Shown here in pieces: positions 1 to 6,067 of a DNA stretch of 8,271 bases (its first letter is position 1; every line of letters starts with the position of its first letter). The stretch comes from an uncultured Jeotgalicoccus sp. (GTDB lineage Bacteria > Bacillota > Bacilli > Staphylococcales > Salinicoccaceae), in NCBI GenBank assembly GCA_947631305.1, contig CANRKV010000065.1:1-8271 (forward strand). Reading direction: 5' to 3'. The notes beneath the pieces are model-generated. The model saw nothing but the letters and a program-made list of their open reading frames with translations, did not search any database and was not told the DNA's origin. A program made the translations under genes and the position numbers.

Positions 1-12
1 CTGCAATCCCGC

Positions 13-44
13 AAAAAAGACGATTCCTTTTAAAGGGAACCGTC
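13..44 (-). terminator. Rho-independent terminator of hemQ
   Basis: Read on the minus strand, a 9-bp stem (plus-strand arms 19-27 and 36-44, loop 28-35) is followed by a run of six U (plus-strand A at 13-18). It begins 15 bases after the hemQ stop codon. The one imperfect pair (23/40) is a G-U wobble in the minus-strand transcript but an A-C mismatch on the plus strand, which supports the minus orientation. Confidence 0.85.
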
Positions 45-58
45 CAGCTTAATATATA

Positions 59-808
59 TTATCCGAAGTAATCAGCAATCGCATCGTTCGGAATGTGTCC
101 GCCGACATAGAAGTCGCCGAAGACGCCGTAGCGTGCACTTGTTTCATCGAATCTCATTTCGTAGATAATTTTTTTGAATTCGAGCATGTCATCTGATAAT
201 AATGTAACTGCCCACTCGTATTTGTCCAAGCCCTGTGAGCCTGTGATGTACTGCTTGATTTTGCCTGCATATTTGCGGCCGATCATGCCGTGGTCGCGCA
301 TTAACTGCTTGCGTTCTTCCATCGGCAGCATGTACCAGTTATCATCAAGATCGCGTTTTTTATCCATCGGGTAGAAACAGATGTATTTAGATTTTTCCAG
401 TGAAGGATATAATCTCTGCTGAATGTGAGGAATCTCCATCATCTCTTCAGGAGTCTTGTTTCCGCCTAAGTAGCTGCTCATCTCGATAATTGATACGTAT
501 GAGTAAGTTGGAATTAAGAAGTCCGCAATTCTGAGCTTGCTGATTTCAAGTTCAAGCTTAATCAGCTCGTCTGCTGTCGGGCGGAGCAGCCAGATGATAA
601 TGTCTGCTTTATGTCCCATGATATTATAGAATGCATAGTCACCTTCGTGTTTTTCATGCACTTCTTCCTGTCTGTTTAAAAATGCCTGCAGTTCATCTGT
701 CAGCGCATTTCTTTCATCATTGTCCAGTACACGTAAACCTGCCCAGTCCACGCTGTAAAGCAGGTGTAAGCTGTACCAGCCATCTATTGTACTTACCGGT
801 TCACTCAT
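59..808 (-). CDS. hemQ: HemQ, coproheme decarboxylase (chlorite dismutase-like family)
   Basis: The 249-residue protein matches HemQ of Firmicutes, the H2O2-dependent enzyme that decarboxylates Fe-coproporphyrin III twice to give protoheme, the last step of the coproporphyrin-dependent heme pathway in the cytosol. Family landmarks are present: the YPMDKKR motif (146-152) with the radical-forming Tyr146, His173 in RDHG as the expected proximal heme ligand, and Gln186 at the distal position. These are numbered one less than Tyr147/His174/Gln187 of Listeria HemQ. Two ferredoxin-like halves are expected and full length is normal. The start ATG (806-808) has an AAGGAGAG ribosome site (815-822) seven bases upstream. 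It is the only minus-strand gene, divergent from pta as in Bacillus, where the homologue is ywfI. Older annotations call this family 'heme peroxidase' or 'chlorite dismutase'. Chlorite dismutation is unlikely because the distal Arg of true Cld is Gln here. Confidence 0.95.
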   Translation of the reverse strand: MSEPVSTIDGWYSLHLLYSVDWAGLRVLDNDERNALTDELQAFLNRQEEVHEKHEGDYAFYNIMGHKADIIIWLLRPTADELIKLELEISKLRIADFLIPTYSYVSIIEMSSYLGGNKTPEEMMEIPHIQQRLYPSLEKSKYICFYPMDKKRDLDDNWYMLPMEERKQLMRDHGMIGRKYAGKIKQYITGSQGLDKYEWAVTLLSDDMLEFKKIIYEMRFDETSARYGVFGDFYVGGHIPNDAIADYFG

Positions 809-839
809 CTCAGTCTCTCCTTATTAAGTCATTACTTCT

Positions 840-869
840 ATTCTAGACCAATGGAAAACGTTTTAACAA
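840..869 (-). promoter_or_regulatory. Putative hemQ promoter
   Basis: On the minus strand a -35 box TTGTTA (plus coordinates 864-869, 4 of 6 consensus) and a -10 box TAGAAT (840-845, 5 of 6) are separated by 18 bases. The predicted transcript would start near 833 and have a leader of about 25 nt that includes the hemQ ribosome site. This is a consensus match only. The AAAACGTTTT palindrome lies in and next to the spacer. Confidence 0.5.
853..866. promoter_or_regulatory. Putative cre (CcpA) site in the hemQ-pta intergenic region
   Basis: GGAAAACGTTTTAA matches the cre consensus TGWAANCGNTNWCA at 9 of 11 specified positions; the mismatches are the first T and the penultimate C. Its core AAAACGTTTT (855-864) is a perfect 10-bp palindrome. 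The centre (859/860) is about 54.5 bases upstream of the transcription start predicted for pta (about 914), and it sits inside the predicted hemQ promoter. CcpA is known to activate pta in B. subtilis from a cre at a similar distance. Binding here is inferred. Confidence 0.4.
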
Positions 870-878
870 GAGATTCTG

Positions 879-907
879 TTTAAAAGATGTGACAAAACAC
901 GTATAAT
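879..907 (+). promoter_or_regulatory. Putative pta promoter
   Basis: A perfect TATAAT (902-907) is preceded at 17 bases by a weak -35, TTTAAA (879-884, 4 of 6). A better -35-like GTGACA (889-894) is only 7 bases from TATAAT and would have to pair with a poorer -10, TAAAGT (913-918). The weak -35 is compatible with a promoter that needs an activator. Confidence 0.5.
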
Positions 908-939
908 ATACTTAAAGTATAGTAGCCAAGGAGGATATA

Positions 940-1929
940 ATGAGTAAATTCATTAAAGATCTTAAAAATAATTTAAATGGTGAAAATATCAGGATTGTAT
1001 TTCCAGAAGGTACAGATAAAAGAATCCTGACTGCAGCAGCAGGTCATTTAGAAAACAGCTACGTGCATCCGATTGTTCTCGGAGACGCTGACGAGCTTAA
1101 TAAAATTGCCGCAGAGGAAAACATTGATATAGAAGGTTTGGAAATTTTAAATCCAAAAACGTCTGAGTTAAGTGCACAGCTTGCCGAGAAATTTTGTGAA
1201 GTAAGACAGGGCAAAGTGACGCTTGAACAGGCTGAAGATATTATACAAAATATAAACTATTTCGGAACGATGCTTGTACATACAGGTTATGCTGACGGCA
1301 TGGTGTCAGGCGCAATGCACTCAACACCGGATACGGTGCGCCCGGCACTGCAGATTATTAAAACAAAAGAAGGCGTGTCGAAAACGAGCGGCATTTTCTT
1401 TATGCGCCGTGGCGACGAACTGTATGTAATGGGAGATTGTGCGATTAACCCGACACTGACTGCTGAAGAGCTTTCGGAAGTTGCGGTTGAAACGGCGAAG
1501 ACGACGATGAGTTTCGGTATTACACCGCGCGTTGCGCTCTTGAGCTTTTCTTCAAAAGGATCTGCGAAAACAGAAGAAGCGGAGAAAGTCCGTTTAGCAA
1601 CTGAGTACGCACAGGATAAACTTCCGGATACACTGATCGACGGCGAACTGCAGTTTGATGCGGCATTCGTTCCCGGTGTAGCAGAGAAGAAATCTCCGAA
1701 TTCACCACTTGAAGGGAATGCGAATGTCTTTATCTTCCCATCTCTTGAAGCAGGTAACATCGGCTATAAAATTGCCCAGCGTCTAGGCGGTTTTGAAGCT
1801 TACGGACCAATTCTGCAGGGCTTGAACAAACCGGTTAATGATCTGTCACGCGGGACGACGACGGAAGAAGTGTATAACCTGGCATTATTTACAGCAACAC
1901 AGGTAATGGCGAATCGTCATGACAGCTGA
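940..1929 (+). CDS. pta: Phosphate acetyltransferase
   Basis: This 329-residue protein is a short (class I) Pta of normal length. It interconverts acetyl-CoA plus phosphate with acetyl phosphate plus CoA, feeding acetate kinase during overflow metabolism; cytosolic. Conserved blocks are easy to see: ADGMVSGAMHST (118-129), LSFSSKGSA (201-209), DGELQFDAA (234-242), the NVFIFPSLEAGNIGYK segment (262-277) and GPILQGLNKPVNDLSRG (289-305), which carries the catalytic Ser303-Arg304 pair (Ser309-Arg310 in Methanosarcina Pta). Odd point: the position seven residues after the Ser, an Asp in well-studied Pta (Asp316), is Glu310 here. The ATG is supported by AAGGAGG (928-934) five bases upstream. It overlaps lipL by 11 nt, so the two are one operon. 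Regulation by CcpA is suggested by the cre-like site upstream. Confidence 0.96.
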   Translation: MSKFIKDLKNNLNGENIRIVFPEGTDKRILTAAAGHLENSYVHPIVLGDADELNKIAAEENIDIEGLEILNPKTSELSAQLAEKFCEVRQGKVTLEQAEDIIQNINYFGTMLVHTGYADGMVSGAMHSTPDTVRPALQIIKTKEGVSKTSGIFFMRRGDELYVMGDCAINPTLTAEELSEVAVETAKTTMSFGITPRVALLSFSSKGSAKTEEAEKVRLATEYAQDKLPDTLIDGELQFDAAFVPGVAEKKSPNSPLEGNANVFIFPSLEAGNIGYKIAQRLGGFEAYGPILQGLNKPVNDLSRGTTTEEVYNLALFTATQVMANRHDS

Positions 1930-2734
1930 ATTTTTTAACGGTCCGATGGAAGTTATCGGCAGAATGCGGACGGAAGACCCGTTTGAATCATTTGCCTTTG
2001 ATGACTTTCTGCAGCATCAGATCAGTGAAGATAATGTGCCTAAAGTACGTTTTTGGGTGCATTCGCCTTATATTATATTAGGACTTCAGGATGCGAGACT
2101 GCCGAAATTGTCTTACGGACTCGACTATATTTCAGATGCAGGCTTTGATTATATCGTGCGCAACAGCGGAGGTTTAGGTGTTGTGCTGGATGAAGGTGTA
2201 CTGAATATCTCTTTGATACTGCCAAAAGCAGATTTCCAGTATATAGAAAACGGCTATGATATAATGACAGAGTTAGTGACAAAAATGTTTCCGGAAGGAA
2301 AAATCGAAGCGTATGAAATTTCAGCAAGCTACTGTCCCGGTACTTATGATTTAAGCATCGGCGGTAAAAAGTTTGCAGGAATTTCACAGCGCCGCATTAA
2401 AGACGGTGTTGCGGTGCAGATATACCTATCTGTTACAGGCTCAGGCTCGGAACGTGCGCTAATGATGCAGGACTTTTACCGTGATGCACATGCCAAAGAC
2501 AGTGCGAAATTCACGTATCCGGTAATTAATCCCGATCATATGGCATCGTTAAACGAACTGCTCGGTGCTGATTTTTCAATCGAAGATGTTGAAGAACGCT
2601 CATTGAAGGCACTGCGCAATATGGGTGCAGAATTAACGGATTATCCGGTACTGAACGATGAGCAGCAGGCTCAGTATGAACAGTTCCTCGGAAACATTAA
2701 AGAACGTAATAAAAAATACGTAACTTTTGACTGA
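1919..2734 (+). CDS. lipL: LipL, octanoyl-[GcvH]:protein N-octanoyltransferase
   Basis: The 271-residue protein resembles B. subtilis LipL (YwfL), an amidotransferase of the biotin/lipoate ligase fold that moves octanoyl or lipoyl groups from GcvH to the E2 subunits of pyruvate and other 2-oxoacid dehydrogenases. Characteristic segments are WVHSPYIILGLQDARLP (46-62), VRNSGGLGVVLDEGVLNISLI (80-100), and SYCPGTYDLSIGGKKFAGISQRR (137-159), with Cys139 as the acyl-thioester nucleophile and a Lys pair at 150-151. It is distinct from LipM and LplA, which have other flanking motifs. The ATG lies inside the end of pta in another frame and has only a weak AGG (1901-1903) upstream. Alternative in-frame Met codons (residues 10 and 16) have no better site, so translational coupling to pta is likely. 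Its TGA overlaps the first base of a terminator. Confidence 0.92.
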   Translation: MTAEFFNGPMEVIGRMRTEDPFESFAFDDFLQHQISEDNVPKVRFWVHSPYIILGLQDARLPKLSYGLDYISDAGFDYIVRNSGGLGVVLDEGVLNISLILPKADFQYIENGYDIMTELVTKMFPEGKIEAYEISASYCPGTYDLSIGGKKFAGISQRRIKDGVAVQIYLSVTGSGSERALMMQDFYRDAHAKDSAKFTYPVINPDHMASLNELLGADFSIEDVEERSLKALRNMGAELTDYPVLNDEQQAQYEQFLGNIKERNKKYVTFD

Positions 2735-2761
2735 CCAGTATATATTTAATACTGGTTTTTT
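2734..2761 (+). terminator. Rho-independent terminator of pta-lipL
   Basis: An 8-bp perfect stem, ACCAGTAT (2734-2741) with ATACTGGT (2749-2756), has a 7-base loop and is followed by a run of six T (2756-2761). The stem starts on the last base of the lipL stop codon. It is AT-rich enough that some read-through to the next gene is possible. Confidence 0.85.
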
Positions 2762-2785
2762 AATTTTTATGAAAGAAGGAATAGT

Positions 2786-3970
2786 ATGTCGACAAGTTCT
2801 TATGCGCCTAAAATATGGACTAAAGAATTTATAGCAATTTTTGCCTTTCATTTTATTTTAATGGGGGCAATGTACTCAACATTAGTAACAGTCGGAAACT
2901 ATGCGATTGAAAAATACGAGGTGAATCCGAGCATTGCCGGATTTGTAGCCAGCGTATTTATCGTTGGTGTACTCATTGGACGCGGGGTGACAGGCTATCA
3001 GATAAATCATCTGGGCGCCCGTAAAATTATGCTCGGCGGAACAGCACTTTACTTTTTAACTTATATTCTATATTTCTTTGACTTCGGTTTAACATTTTTA
3101 ATTGTTACACGGCTGTTAAACGGTATCGCAACAGGGATGATCAGTACAGCGCTGAATACGCTGGCGGTAATATCCGTACCTGAAGAACGCCGCGGAGAAG
3201 GGATCAGCTATTTCAGTTTAAGCATGGTTGTTGCGAGTGCGGTCGGTCCGTTTATCGCGTTTCTGCTGCTCGAACAGATTTCATTTGAAACGATGTTAAT
3301 TTATGTCGGTATTTTAATGCTGGCCGTAGTTTTAATGATTCCGCTTATAAAAATTAATAACGTGACGAAAGAGACGGCAGTGAAACCGAAAAAATTCGTG
3401 CTGATTGAGAAAAATTCACTCAAAATGCTTATGCCGATTTTCTTAATGGGGCTTGCATATTCAAGTGTGCTGTCATTTCTAAATACGTACGCCATTGAAA
3501 TCGACGTTGTTACAGCAGCGAGCTTTTTCTTTATCGTCTATGCGGCGGCGGTGCTGGCAACCCGTCCATTTACAGGACGTATTATTGATCAGAAAGGACC
3601 CAACGTTGTTATTTACCCGACATTTATCCTGATGGCAATCGGATTTTTCCTGCTTGGCAGCGCATCGACAGGCATCATCATTTTAATTGCCGGATTTATT
3701 ATCGGACTCGGTTTCGGCAACTTCCAGTCGGCAGCGCAGATTATTTGTGTTAATGTGGCGCCGAAAGAAAATGTCGGTCTTGCCACATCGACGTTCTTTA
3801 TTATTTTAGAAATCGGGCTTGGTTTCGGGCCGGTGTTTTTAGGATTAATAATACCGTTTGTCGGCTACGGAGGAATGTATTTGTGGCTTATTGTGCCGAT
3901 ACTTTTAGCAGGGATTTTTTACATGTTAATGGTCGGTAAAAACGGTGCACAATCAAATAGCGGCAACTAA
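2786..3970 (+). CDS. MFS transporter, probable 12-TM efflux protein of unknown substrate
   Basis: The 394-residue, strongly hydrophobic protein has the length and layout of a 12-helix Major Facilitator Superfamily permease: six helices up to about 190, a charged central loop (190-212, KINNVTKETAVKPKK), then six more to about 384. Motif A between TM2 and TM3 is recognisable at 70-80 (G70, G77, R79, K80), but its usual Asp is Asn74; the repeat-related loop at 264-271 keeps Asp268. Arg109-Gly113-Gly117 fits motif B in TM4. ASAVGPFIA (150-158) is a motif C-like Gly-Pro in TM5, typical of exporters (proton antiporters) rather than uptake systems. The substrate cannot be deduced. The ATG follows an AGAAGGA site (2774-2780) at five bases. 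Terminators lie on both sides and no convincing promoter is visible, so it may be expressed alone or by read-through. In B. subtilis the comparable slot after lipL holds an unrelated transporter (ywfM), recalled from memory. Confidence 0.88.
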   Translation: MSTSSYAPKIWTKEFIAIFAFHFILMGAMYSTLVTVGNYAIEKYEVNPSIAGFVASVFIVGVLIGRGVTGYQINHLGARKIMLGGTALYFLTYILYFFDFGLTFLIVTRLLNGIATGMISTALNTLAVISVPEERRGEGISYFSLSMVVASAVGPFIAFLLLEQISFETMLIYVGILMLAVVLMIPLIKINNVTKETAVKPKKFVLIEKNSLKMLMPIFLMGLAYSSVLSFLNTYAIEIDVVTAASFFFIVYAAAVLATRPFTGRIIDQKGPNVVIYPTFILMAIGFFLLGSASTGIIILIAGFIIGLGFGNFQSAAQIICVNVAPKENVGLATSTFFIILEIGLGFGPVFLGLIIPFVGYGGMYLWLIVPILLAGIFYMLMVGKNGAQSNSGN

Positions 3971-3973
3971 ACT

Positions 3974-4000
3974 AAACGGTCGGCTTAGCCGGCCGTTTTA
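3974..4000 (+). terminator. Rho-independent terminator of the MFS gene
   Basis: An 11-bp GC-rich stem (3974-3984 with 3988-3998) has a 3-base loop (TTA) and ends in TTTT. The single non-Watson-Crick pair (T3980/G3992) is a U-G wobble in the plus-strand RNA. It begins 4 bases after the transporter's stop codon. Confidence 0.88.
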
Positions 4001-4009
4001 TGATATTAT
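4001..4009 (+). promoter_or_regulatory. Putative extended -10 promoter for the HD-domain gene
   Basis: TGATATTAT fits the extended -10 form TGnTATAAT with one mismatch. No -35 is possible other than terminator sequence (3981-3986 is CGGCTT). A start near 4016 would give a 20-nt leader containing the GGGAGG ribosome site. The similar arrangement upstream of ywiB supports it. Confidence 0.4.
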
Positions 4010-4035
4010 TGGGGTGTTAAGGGAGGCGTAACAGC

Positions 4036-5337
4036 GTGATGATGAGTGACTACAGCAGGAAACAATTACAGGAAGAAAAAGTCTTTAAAGATCCGGTCCA
4101 CCGGTATGTTCACGTCCGCGACCAGGTCATCTGGGATCTCGTGAAAACGAAAGAATTTCAGCGGCTCCGCAGAATAAAACAGCTCGGCACGTTATATTTG
4201 GCATTCCACAGTGCGGAGCATTCGCGCTTTAATCATTCGCTCGGTGTATATGAAATCGTCCGCCGGATGATTGAGAATTTTGAAGAGTACCCGGAATGGG
4301 ACAATAACGACCGTCTTTTAGCTTTGTCAGCGGCATTGCTGCACGACCTTGGGCACGGACCGTTTTCTCATACATTTGAAGATATATTCCATACAGACCA
4401 TGAAGAATATACGAAGAAAATTATACTGGAAGACACTGAAGTGAACGAAGTATTATCAAGAGTGTCACCGGATTTTCCGCGTGAGGTCGCGGAAGTTATC
4501 AACAAGACGCATCCGAATAAACTGGTTATCAGTATGATTTCAAGTCAGATCGATGCGGATCGTATGGACTATCTGCAGCGGGATTCTTTTTATACAGGCG
4601 TCAGCTACGGCAATTTCGATATGGAGCGTATACTCCGTGTGATGCGTCCGTCAAAAGATGAAGTGCTGATTAAAGAAAGCGGCATGCACGCGGTGGAAGA
4701 TTACTTGATGAGCCGCTATCAGATGTACTGGCAGGTTTATTTCCACCCGGTATCGCGCGGCGGGGAAGTTATGCTGAACCTGGTAATGCAGCGGGCGAAA
4801 GCACTGTATAAATCAGATTACAGTTTTAAACAGCAGCCGACATATTTCATGCCGTTTTTTAATGAGAATGTCACCGTCCACGATTACCTCAGACTTGACG
4901 AAATGGTCGTGAATTTTTATCTGCAGGAATGGGTAAATGAAGCAGACGAGATATTAAGCGACCTTGCCGGCCGTTTTGTAAACAGAGATCTATTTAAATA
5001 TTTACCGTTTGACGGCTCGATTATTACGATTACGGAACTGAACGAATTATACAGAAAAGCAGGCATAGACCCGGATTATTACGTTTTCAGCGACAGCTAT
5101 TCAGATCTGCCGTATGATTACGACAGACCGGGTCAGAACAGAAACCGCAGACCGATTCATCTGCTGCGTCCGAACGGCGACATCAGGGAAATCAGTTCCC
5201 AGTCGGCAATTATTAATTCAATTACCGGCATTCACCGTCTAGGTTCAAGATTGTATTATCCGAAAGAAAAGATATTGGCGATTAAAGATTTAAGCGTCAA
5301 AGCAGAAATTATCAATTTATTGAATGAACTCGATTAG
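4036..5337 (+). CDS. HD-domain phosphohydrolase, YwfO / EF1143-like (probable dNTPase)
   Basis: The 433-residue protein is close to B. subtilis YwfO along its whole length and belongs with the HD-superfamily dNTP triphosphohydrolases. The E. faecalis member EF1143 is a tetrameric, nucleotide-activated dNTPase, so removal of triphosphate from dNTPs is the likely role, not proven here. Metal ligands are in place: His67 (RFNHSLG, 64-70), His103-Asp104 (LLHDLGHGPFSH, 101-112) and Asp173 (SSQIDADRMDYL, 169-180). EKVFKDPVHRYVHV near the N-terminus (14-27) and KESGMHAVEDYLMSRYQMYWQVYFHP (213-238) are family signatures. The first codon is ambiguous: GTG 4036 is 9 bases from GGGAGG (4021-4026), while ATG 4039 and ATG 4042 are 12 and 15. 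I keep GTG; the proteins differ by one or two Met. It is followed 11 nt later by ywhD. Confidence 0.92.
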   Translation: MMMSDYSRKQLQEEKVFKDPVHRYVHVRDQVIWDLVKTKEFQRLRRIKQLGTLYLAFHSAEHSRFNHSLGVYEIVRRMIENFEEYPEWDNNDRLLALSAALLHDLGHGPFSHTFEDIFHTDHEEYTKKIILEDTEVNEVLSRVSPDFPREVAEVINKTHPNKLVISMISSQIDADRMDYLQRDSFYTGVSYGNFDMERILRVMRPSKDEVLIKESGMHAVEDYLMSRYQMYWQVYFHPVSRGGEVMLNLVMQRAKALYKSDYSFKQQPTYFMPFFNENVTVHDYLRLDEMVVNFYLQEWVNEADEILSDLAGRFVNRDLFKYLPFDGSIITITELNELYRKAGIDPDYYVFSDSYSDLPYDYDRPGQNRNRRPIHLLRPNGDIREISSQSAIINSITGIHRLGSRLYYPKEKILAIKDLSVKAEIINLLNELD

Positions 5338-5341
5338 GAGG
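5336..5341 (+). promoter_or_regulatory. Ribosome binding site that fixes the TTG start of ywhD
   Basis: AGGAGG overlaps the last two bases of the upstream TAG stop codon and is 7 bases before TTG 5349. There is no in-frame ATG or GTG nearby, and the next in-frame Met is far inside the conserved domain, so the TTG start is well supported. The overlap suggests the terminating ribosome re-initiates on ywhD. Confidence 0.85.
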
Positions 5342-5348
5342 TATAAAA

Positions 5349-5870
5349 TTGTCTGAAGAACAACCAAAAAAGAAACCGGGATTCCAGTTTAATATTATTA
5401 AAAACGACCCGCTCGACGGACACAGAGGGCAGAACTTCGGTTCGATAAGCCTTGAGAATATCGCACCTGTCTATATTAATATCGAAACGCAGGAAGCGAA
5501 ACTCGATATCGGCGGCCTGCATGGTAAAGCCGAAGTTGAAAAACGTGTAAAATGGATTAAAGATAAAGAAGAAGCGATGGGGCCGGATGCGAAAGAATAT
5601 TTCCTGGTCTGGATTGCTGTGGAACGCGCAGAAGCAGGACCAATTTATAACGGGGTCGCTGCATGCTACTTAATGGTGAACAAAGAAAAACGCCGCGGCT
5701 ATAAAATGATGCACGAACACGTGAACAGTTTAGACGACGCAATGAAGGGGCGCATTAAGCTCGACACGCTCGATGAACGTTCAAAAGAAACACTGAAACA
5801 GTTTATGATGAACCATAACGAAGAAATGTGGAATATTTCACAAGAGATGCAGGAAGCATTTGATAAATAA
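5349..5870 (+). CDS. ywhD: YwhD family protein, function unknown
   Basis: The 173-residue protein matches the YwhD family of Bacillales over its full length. Shared features include FNIIKNDPLDGH (14-25), SLENIAPVYINIE (34-46), the predicted central strand FLVWIAVERAEAGPIYNGVAAC and the segment RRGYKMMHEHVN. It is predicted soluble, with no signal peptide or membrane segment, and a charged N-terminus (SEEQPKKKPG). No catalytic motif can be named. The start is TTG with a perfect AGGAGG 7 bases upstream, overlapping the stop of the HD gene, so the two are co-transcribed and probably translationally coupled. That context hints at a link with nucleotide housekeeping but does not prove one. A terminator follows about 105 nt downstream. 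Confidence 0.88.
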   Translation: MSEEQPKKKPGFQFNIIKNDPLDGHRGQNFGSISLENIAPVYINIETQEAKLDIGGLHGKAEVEKRVKWIKDKEEAMGPDAKEYFLVWIAVERAEAGPIYNGVAACYLMVNKEKRRGYKMMHEHVNSLDDAMKGRIKLDTLDERSKETLKQFMMNHNEEMWNISQEMQEAFDK

Positions 5871-5884
5871 GTAAATAATAAATA

Positions 5885-5903
5885 TGTCTTTTTTGTGTCT
5901 TTT
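5885..5903. repeat. Tandem direct repeat TGTCTTTT
   Basis: TGTCTTTT occurs at 5885-5892 and again at 5896-5903, an 11-base period, about one turn of the helix. It lies just after ywhD in AT-rich non-coding DNA. It could be chance; a protein-binding site is the other reading. Confidence 0.3.
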
Positions 5904-5913
5904 GGATTAGACA

Positions 5914-5942
5914 TTGCACAATAGTGAATCTATGGATAAAAT
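5914..5942 (+). promoter_or_regulatory. Weak candidate promoter for a short transcript
   Basis: A -10-like TAAAAT (5937-5942, 5 of 6) is preceded by TTGCAC (5914-5919, 3 of 6) at 17 bases, or TGCACA (4 of 6) at 16. A start would fall near 5949, exactly at the inverted repeat below. The match is weak in AT-rich DNA. Confidence 0.25.
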
Positions 5943-5948
5943 AAAGAG

Positions 5949-5968
5949 TAGTTATAGACATATAACTA
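5949..5968. repeat. Perfect inverted repeat between ywhD and ywiB
   Basis: TAGTTATA (5949-5956) and TATAACTA (5961-5968) are perfect reverse complements around a GACA loop, giving an 8-bp hairpin. It is 6 bases before the GC-rich terminator stem. It may be a 5' or 3' stabilising hairpin of a transcript or a dyad operator. It has no T-run of its own. Confidence 0.5.
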
Positions 5969-5974
5969 GGACAT

Positions 5975-6005
5975 AAAGGCGGGGCATATTGCCCTGCCTT
6001 TTTTA
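5975..6005 (+). terminator. Rho-independent terminator of the HD gene-ywhD operon
   Basis: A GC-rich stem of 12 bp (5975-5986 with 5990-6001) has a 3-base loop (TAT), followed by TTTTTT. The one irregular pair (G5981/T5995) is a G-U wobble on the plus strand. It lies about 105 bases after the ywhD stop, so the mRNA would carry a long 3' tail, or the terminator serves a separate short RNA. Confidence 0.9.
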
Positions 6006-6035
6006 TTTTTCATCAGACCAATGATGCTCCTGTTA

Positions 6036-6044
6036 TGATATAAT
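6036..6044 (+). promoter_or_regulatory. Putative extended -10 promoter for ywiB-argS
   Basis: TGATATAAT is a perfect extended -10 (TGn plus TATAAT at 6039-6044). The -35 position is poor (6016-6021 is GACCAA). A start near 6051 gives a leader of about 17 nt with the AAGGTGAT ribosome site, and no room for a leader regulator such as a T-box. Confidence 0.65.
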
Positions 6045-6067
6045 TTACGATACTGAAGGTGATAAAA

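Noticed and set aside
889..918. Alternative pta promoter GTGACA with TAAAGT
   Set aside because: The -10 matches only 4 of 6 at 18-base spacing, while a perfect TATAAT lies close upstream. It is kept only as a second possibility.
1287..1760. 157-codon open frame on the minus strand inside pta
   Set aside because: It is fully antisense to a well-conserved gene, is Ser/Pro/Ala-rich low-quality protein, and matches no family I know. It is a shadow of pta codon usage.
2073..2387. 104-codon minus-strand frame inside lipL
   Set aside because: It is opposite the most conserved part of LipL, and its translation has no family resemblance.
2727..2750. TTGACT followed by TTTAAT as a promoter for the MFS gene
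   Set aside because: The spacing is only 12 bases, and the elements are the lipL end and the terminator loop. No acceptable -10 lies 16-18 bases from TTGACT.
5932..5976. 14-codon frame (MDKIKSSYRHITRT) ending at the terminator
   Set aside because: No ribosome binding site precedes the ATG, and it is short enough to be chance. The hairpin inside it is the better signal.
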